Assembly (NCBI RefSeq): GCF_023661085.1
Contig: NZ_JAHDJT010000062.1
Location: forward strand, 1-7,572
From: Wolbachia pipientis
Lineage (GTDB): Bacteria > Pseudomonadota > Alphaproteobacteria > Rickettsiales > Anaplasmataceae
DNA: 7,572 bases
Reading direction: 5' to 3'
Part shown: positions 6,626 to 7,572 of the stretch, one piece after another
Layout of the letters: the number at the start of each line of letters is the position of its first letter
Position numbering within the stretch: position 1 is the first letter of the stretch
Notes under the pieces: generated by a model
What the model was told of the DNA's origin: nothing
Seen by the model: only the letters and a program-made list of their open reading frames with translations
Database searches by the model: none
Program-made: the position numbers and the translations under genes

Positions 6626-7504
6626 TTACTGGCTTCTTTTCTATCACTTTTGTTTACATTATATCACAGTACTGCCTTTTCATCCAATTTAAAAATCGTA
6701 GCTACAATAAAGCCTGTACATTCTCTTGTAGCCTCTGTTACGGATGGAATTTCAAAACCACTCTTGCTTGCCTGTACAGCATCTGTACATGATCATGCAT
6801 TAAAGCCATCTGATGCAAGTAATTTAGAGTCAAGCGATGTCATATTTTACGTTGATGATAATCTAGAAACATTTGTTAAAACCTTCGCTAGAGGCAATAA
6901 AAAACTTGTGCAGTTATCAAAGGCAGTTAACCTACTCCCTGCTCGACCACATTCATTCTCTAGACATATCATTCATATTCAAGACGAAAAAGACCTACAC
7001 ATTTGGCTTAGTCCTGAGAATGCAAAGAACATGATACTTTCTATAAGTACAACGCTGTCTCGTATAGATAAAGAAAATTCTTATAAGTATAACCAAAACG
7101 CAATGAGAGCTATAAAGAAGATAGACCAAGAAGCAGAGAAAATTACGAGAGAATTGAATGGCTTTAAAAGCAAAAAATATATAGTTACCCACGATGCCTA
7201 TCAATATTTTGAAAAATATTTTGGCTTAAGTCACCCAAGTGCCATTCTTTCTATAGAAGAGGATGCTTACATGGGTATGAGAAGTTTGATGAAACTAAGA
7301 AAGATGATGAAGGAAGAAAACATTAAATGTATATTTTCTTCTTCACAAGAAGATAGCATAAAACCTAAATCCCTCTCTAATGACGCAAAAATGGTAATTC
7401 TTGATCCTATTGGGTCAGACATAGAACCTGGAAAAGAGGCATATCTCGCTATAATTAACGACATCGCACAAAATTTCAAATCTTGTTTTATTGGATCTCA
7501 GTAA
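6617..7504 (+). CDS. znuA: periplasmic zinc-binding protein of the ZnuABC importer
   Basis: ZnuA captures zinc in the periplasm and hands it to the ZnuB/ZnuC membrane complex. The 295-aa product has a signal peptide (about 1-22, cleavage near AFS/SN) and then the cluster A-I fold opening KIVATIKPVHSLV. By alignment to E. coli ZnuA from memory, the zinc histidines are H58 (ASVHDHALKPSD), H128 (DLHIWLSPE) and H192 (VTHDAYQYFEKYFGL). C238 and C289 match the C-terminal disulfide seen in that protein. The usual His/Asp-rich loop before the second ligand is reduced to RPHSFSRHIIH (110-120), with three spaced histidines. The start is fixed by an in-frame TAA at 6596-6598 and the lack of a better ATG, but no Shine-Dalgarno precedes it. 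It runs divergently from znuC with overlapping starts. A manganese-type binding protein is the main alternative. No terminator is seen in 7505-7572. Confidence 0.92.
   Translation: MRHLLASFLSLLFTLYHSTAFSSNLKIVATIKPVHSLVASVTDGISKPLLLACTASVHDHALKPSDASNLESSDVIFYVDDNLETFVKTFARGNKKLVQLSKAVNLLPARPHSFSRHIIHIQDEKDLHIWLSPENAKNMILSISTTLSRIDKENSYKYNQNAMRAIKKIDQEAEKITRELNGFKSKKYIVTHDAYQYFEKYFGLSHPSAILSIEEDAYMGMRSLMKLRKMMKEENIKCIFSSSQEDSIKPKSLSNDAKMVILDPIGSDIEPGKEAYLAIINDIAQNFKSCFIGSQ
6658..6687 (-). promoter_or_regulatory. candidate extended -10 promoter of znuC-ubiB
   Basis: On the minus strand TATAAT (6658-6663) is a perfect -10, preceded directly by TGA, which makes the extended form TGnTATAAT. TTGGAT (6682-6687; 3 of 6) lies 18 bases upstream as a weak -35. 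Predicted initiation is about 26 nt before the znuC ATG at 6625. The whole site lies within the znuA signal-peptide coding region, about 40-70 bases past the znuA start. Confidence 0.5.
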
Positions 7505-7572
7505 AGGTTATAGAATTACGCATTTATTTCAGTCAATCTAAAGCTGCACTAACTCGCACTCGGCAAAAAAGA

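Noticed and set aside
6650..6670. Zur operator in TGTGATATAATGTAAACA
   Set aside because: Only the outer TGT/ACA bases are symmetric; the centre does not fit a Zur-like dyad, so I do not call it.
6995..7479. Minus-strand frames opposite znuA
   Set aside because: They are antisense to conserved zinc-ligand regions of znuA and show no recognisable domain.
1..7572. Undescribed defence, toxin or mobile system
   Set aside because: All six substantial genes are recognisable housekeeping families with intact motifs, and no unexplained stretch is long enough to hold such a system.

Overview
The window reads as ordinary housekeeping chromosome from an AT-rich, reduced alphaproteobacterium. Protein content, A/T-rich codon use, scattered homopolymer runs and loosely packed, reshuffled operons fit the Rickettsiales, family Anaplasmataceae, most probably Wolbachia. 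That assignment rests on recognising the protein families and their style, not on a database search.

Layout from left to right. Positions 1-199 carry no intact gene but look like degenerate or repetitive intergenic DNA. Next come three minus-strand genes: uvrB (nucleotide excision repair), petC (cytochrome c1) and petB (cytochrome b). petB and petC share one base (TAATG) and are read petB-petC from a plausible sigma70 promoter just upstream of petB; uvrB follows 60 bases after the petC stop and may be partly co-transcribed. A 230-base gap (4228-4457) holds that promoter and a GC-rich 8-bp palindrome. Then come ubiB (ubiquinone biosynthesis kinase-like protein) and znuC (zinc transporter ATPase), also on the minus strand, read znuC-ubiB with a 4-base ATGA overlap. 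Finally znuA (periplasmic zinc-binding protein) runs on the plus strand, head to head with znuC; the two coding regions overlap by 9 bases at their start codons.

Functional picture. PetB and PetC are two of the three catalytic subunits of the cytochrome bc1 complex, which oxidises the ubiquinol whose synthesis UbiB supports. The Rieske subunit gene (petA) is not next to petB. ZnuA and ZnuC are two of the three parts of a high-affinity zinc importer; the permease gene znuB is not in the window. UvrB is unrelated DNA repair.

I find no mobile element, CRISPR array, RNA gene, toxin-antitoxin pair or defence system, and no evidence of an undescribed system. The points most worth a second look are the head-to-head overlap of znuC and znuA, which forces the promoters into opposing coding sequence; the split bc1 and znu gene sets; a 10-base A run just after the petB start; and the two repeat-like non-coding segments.
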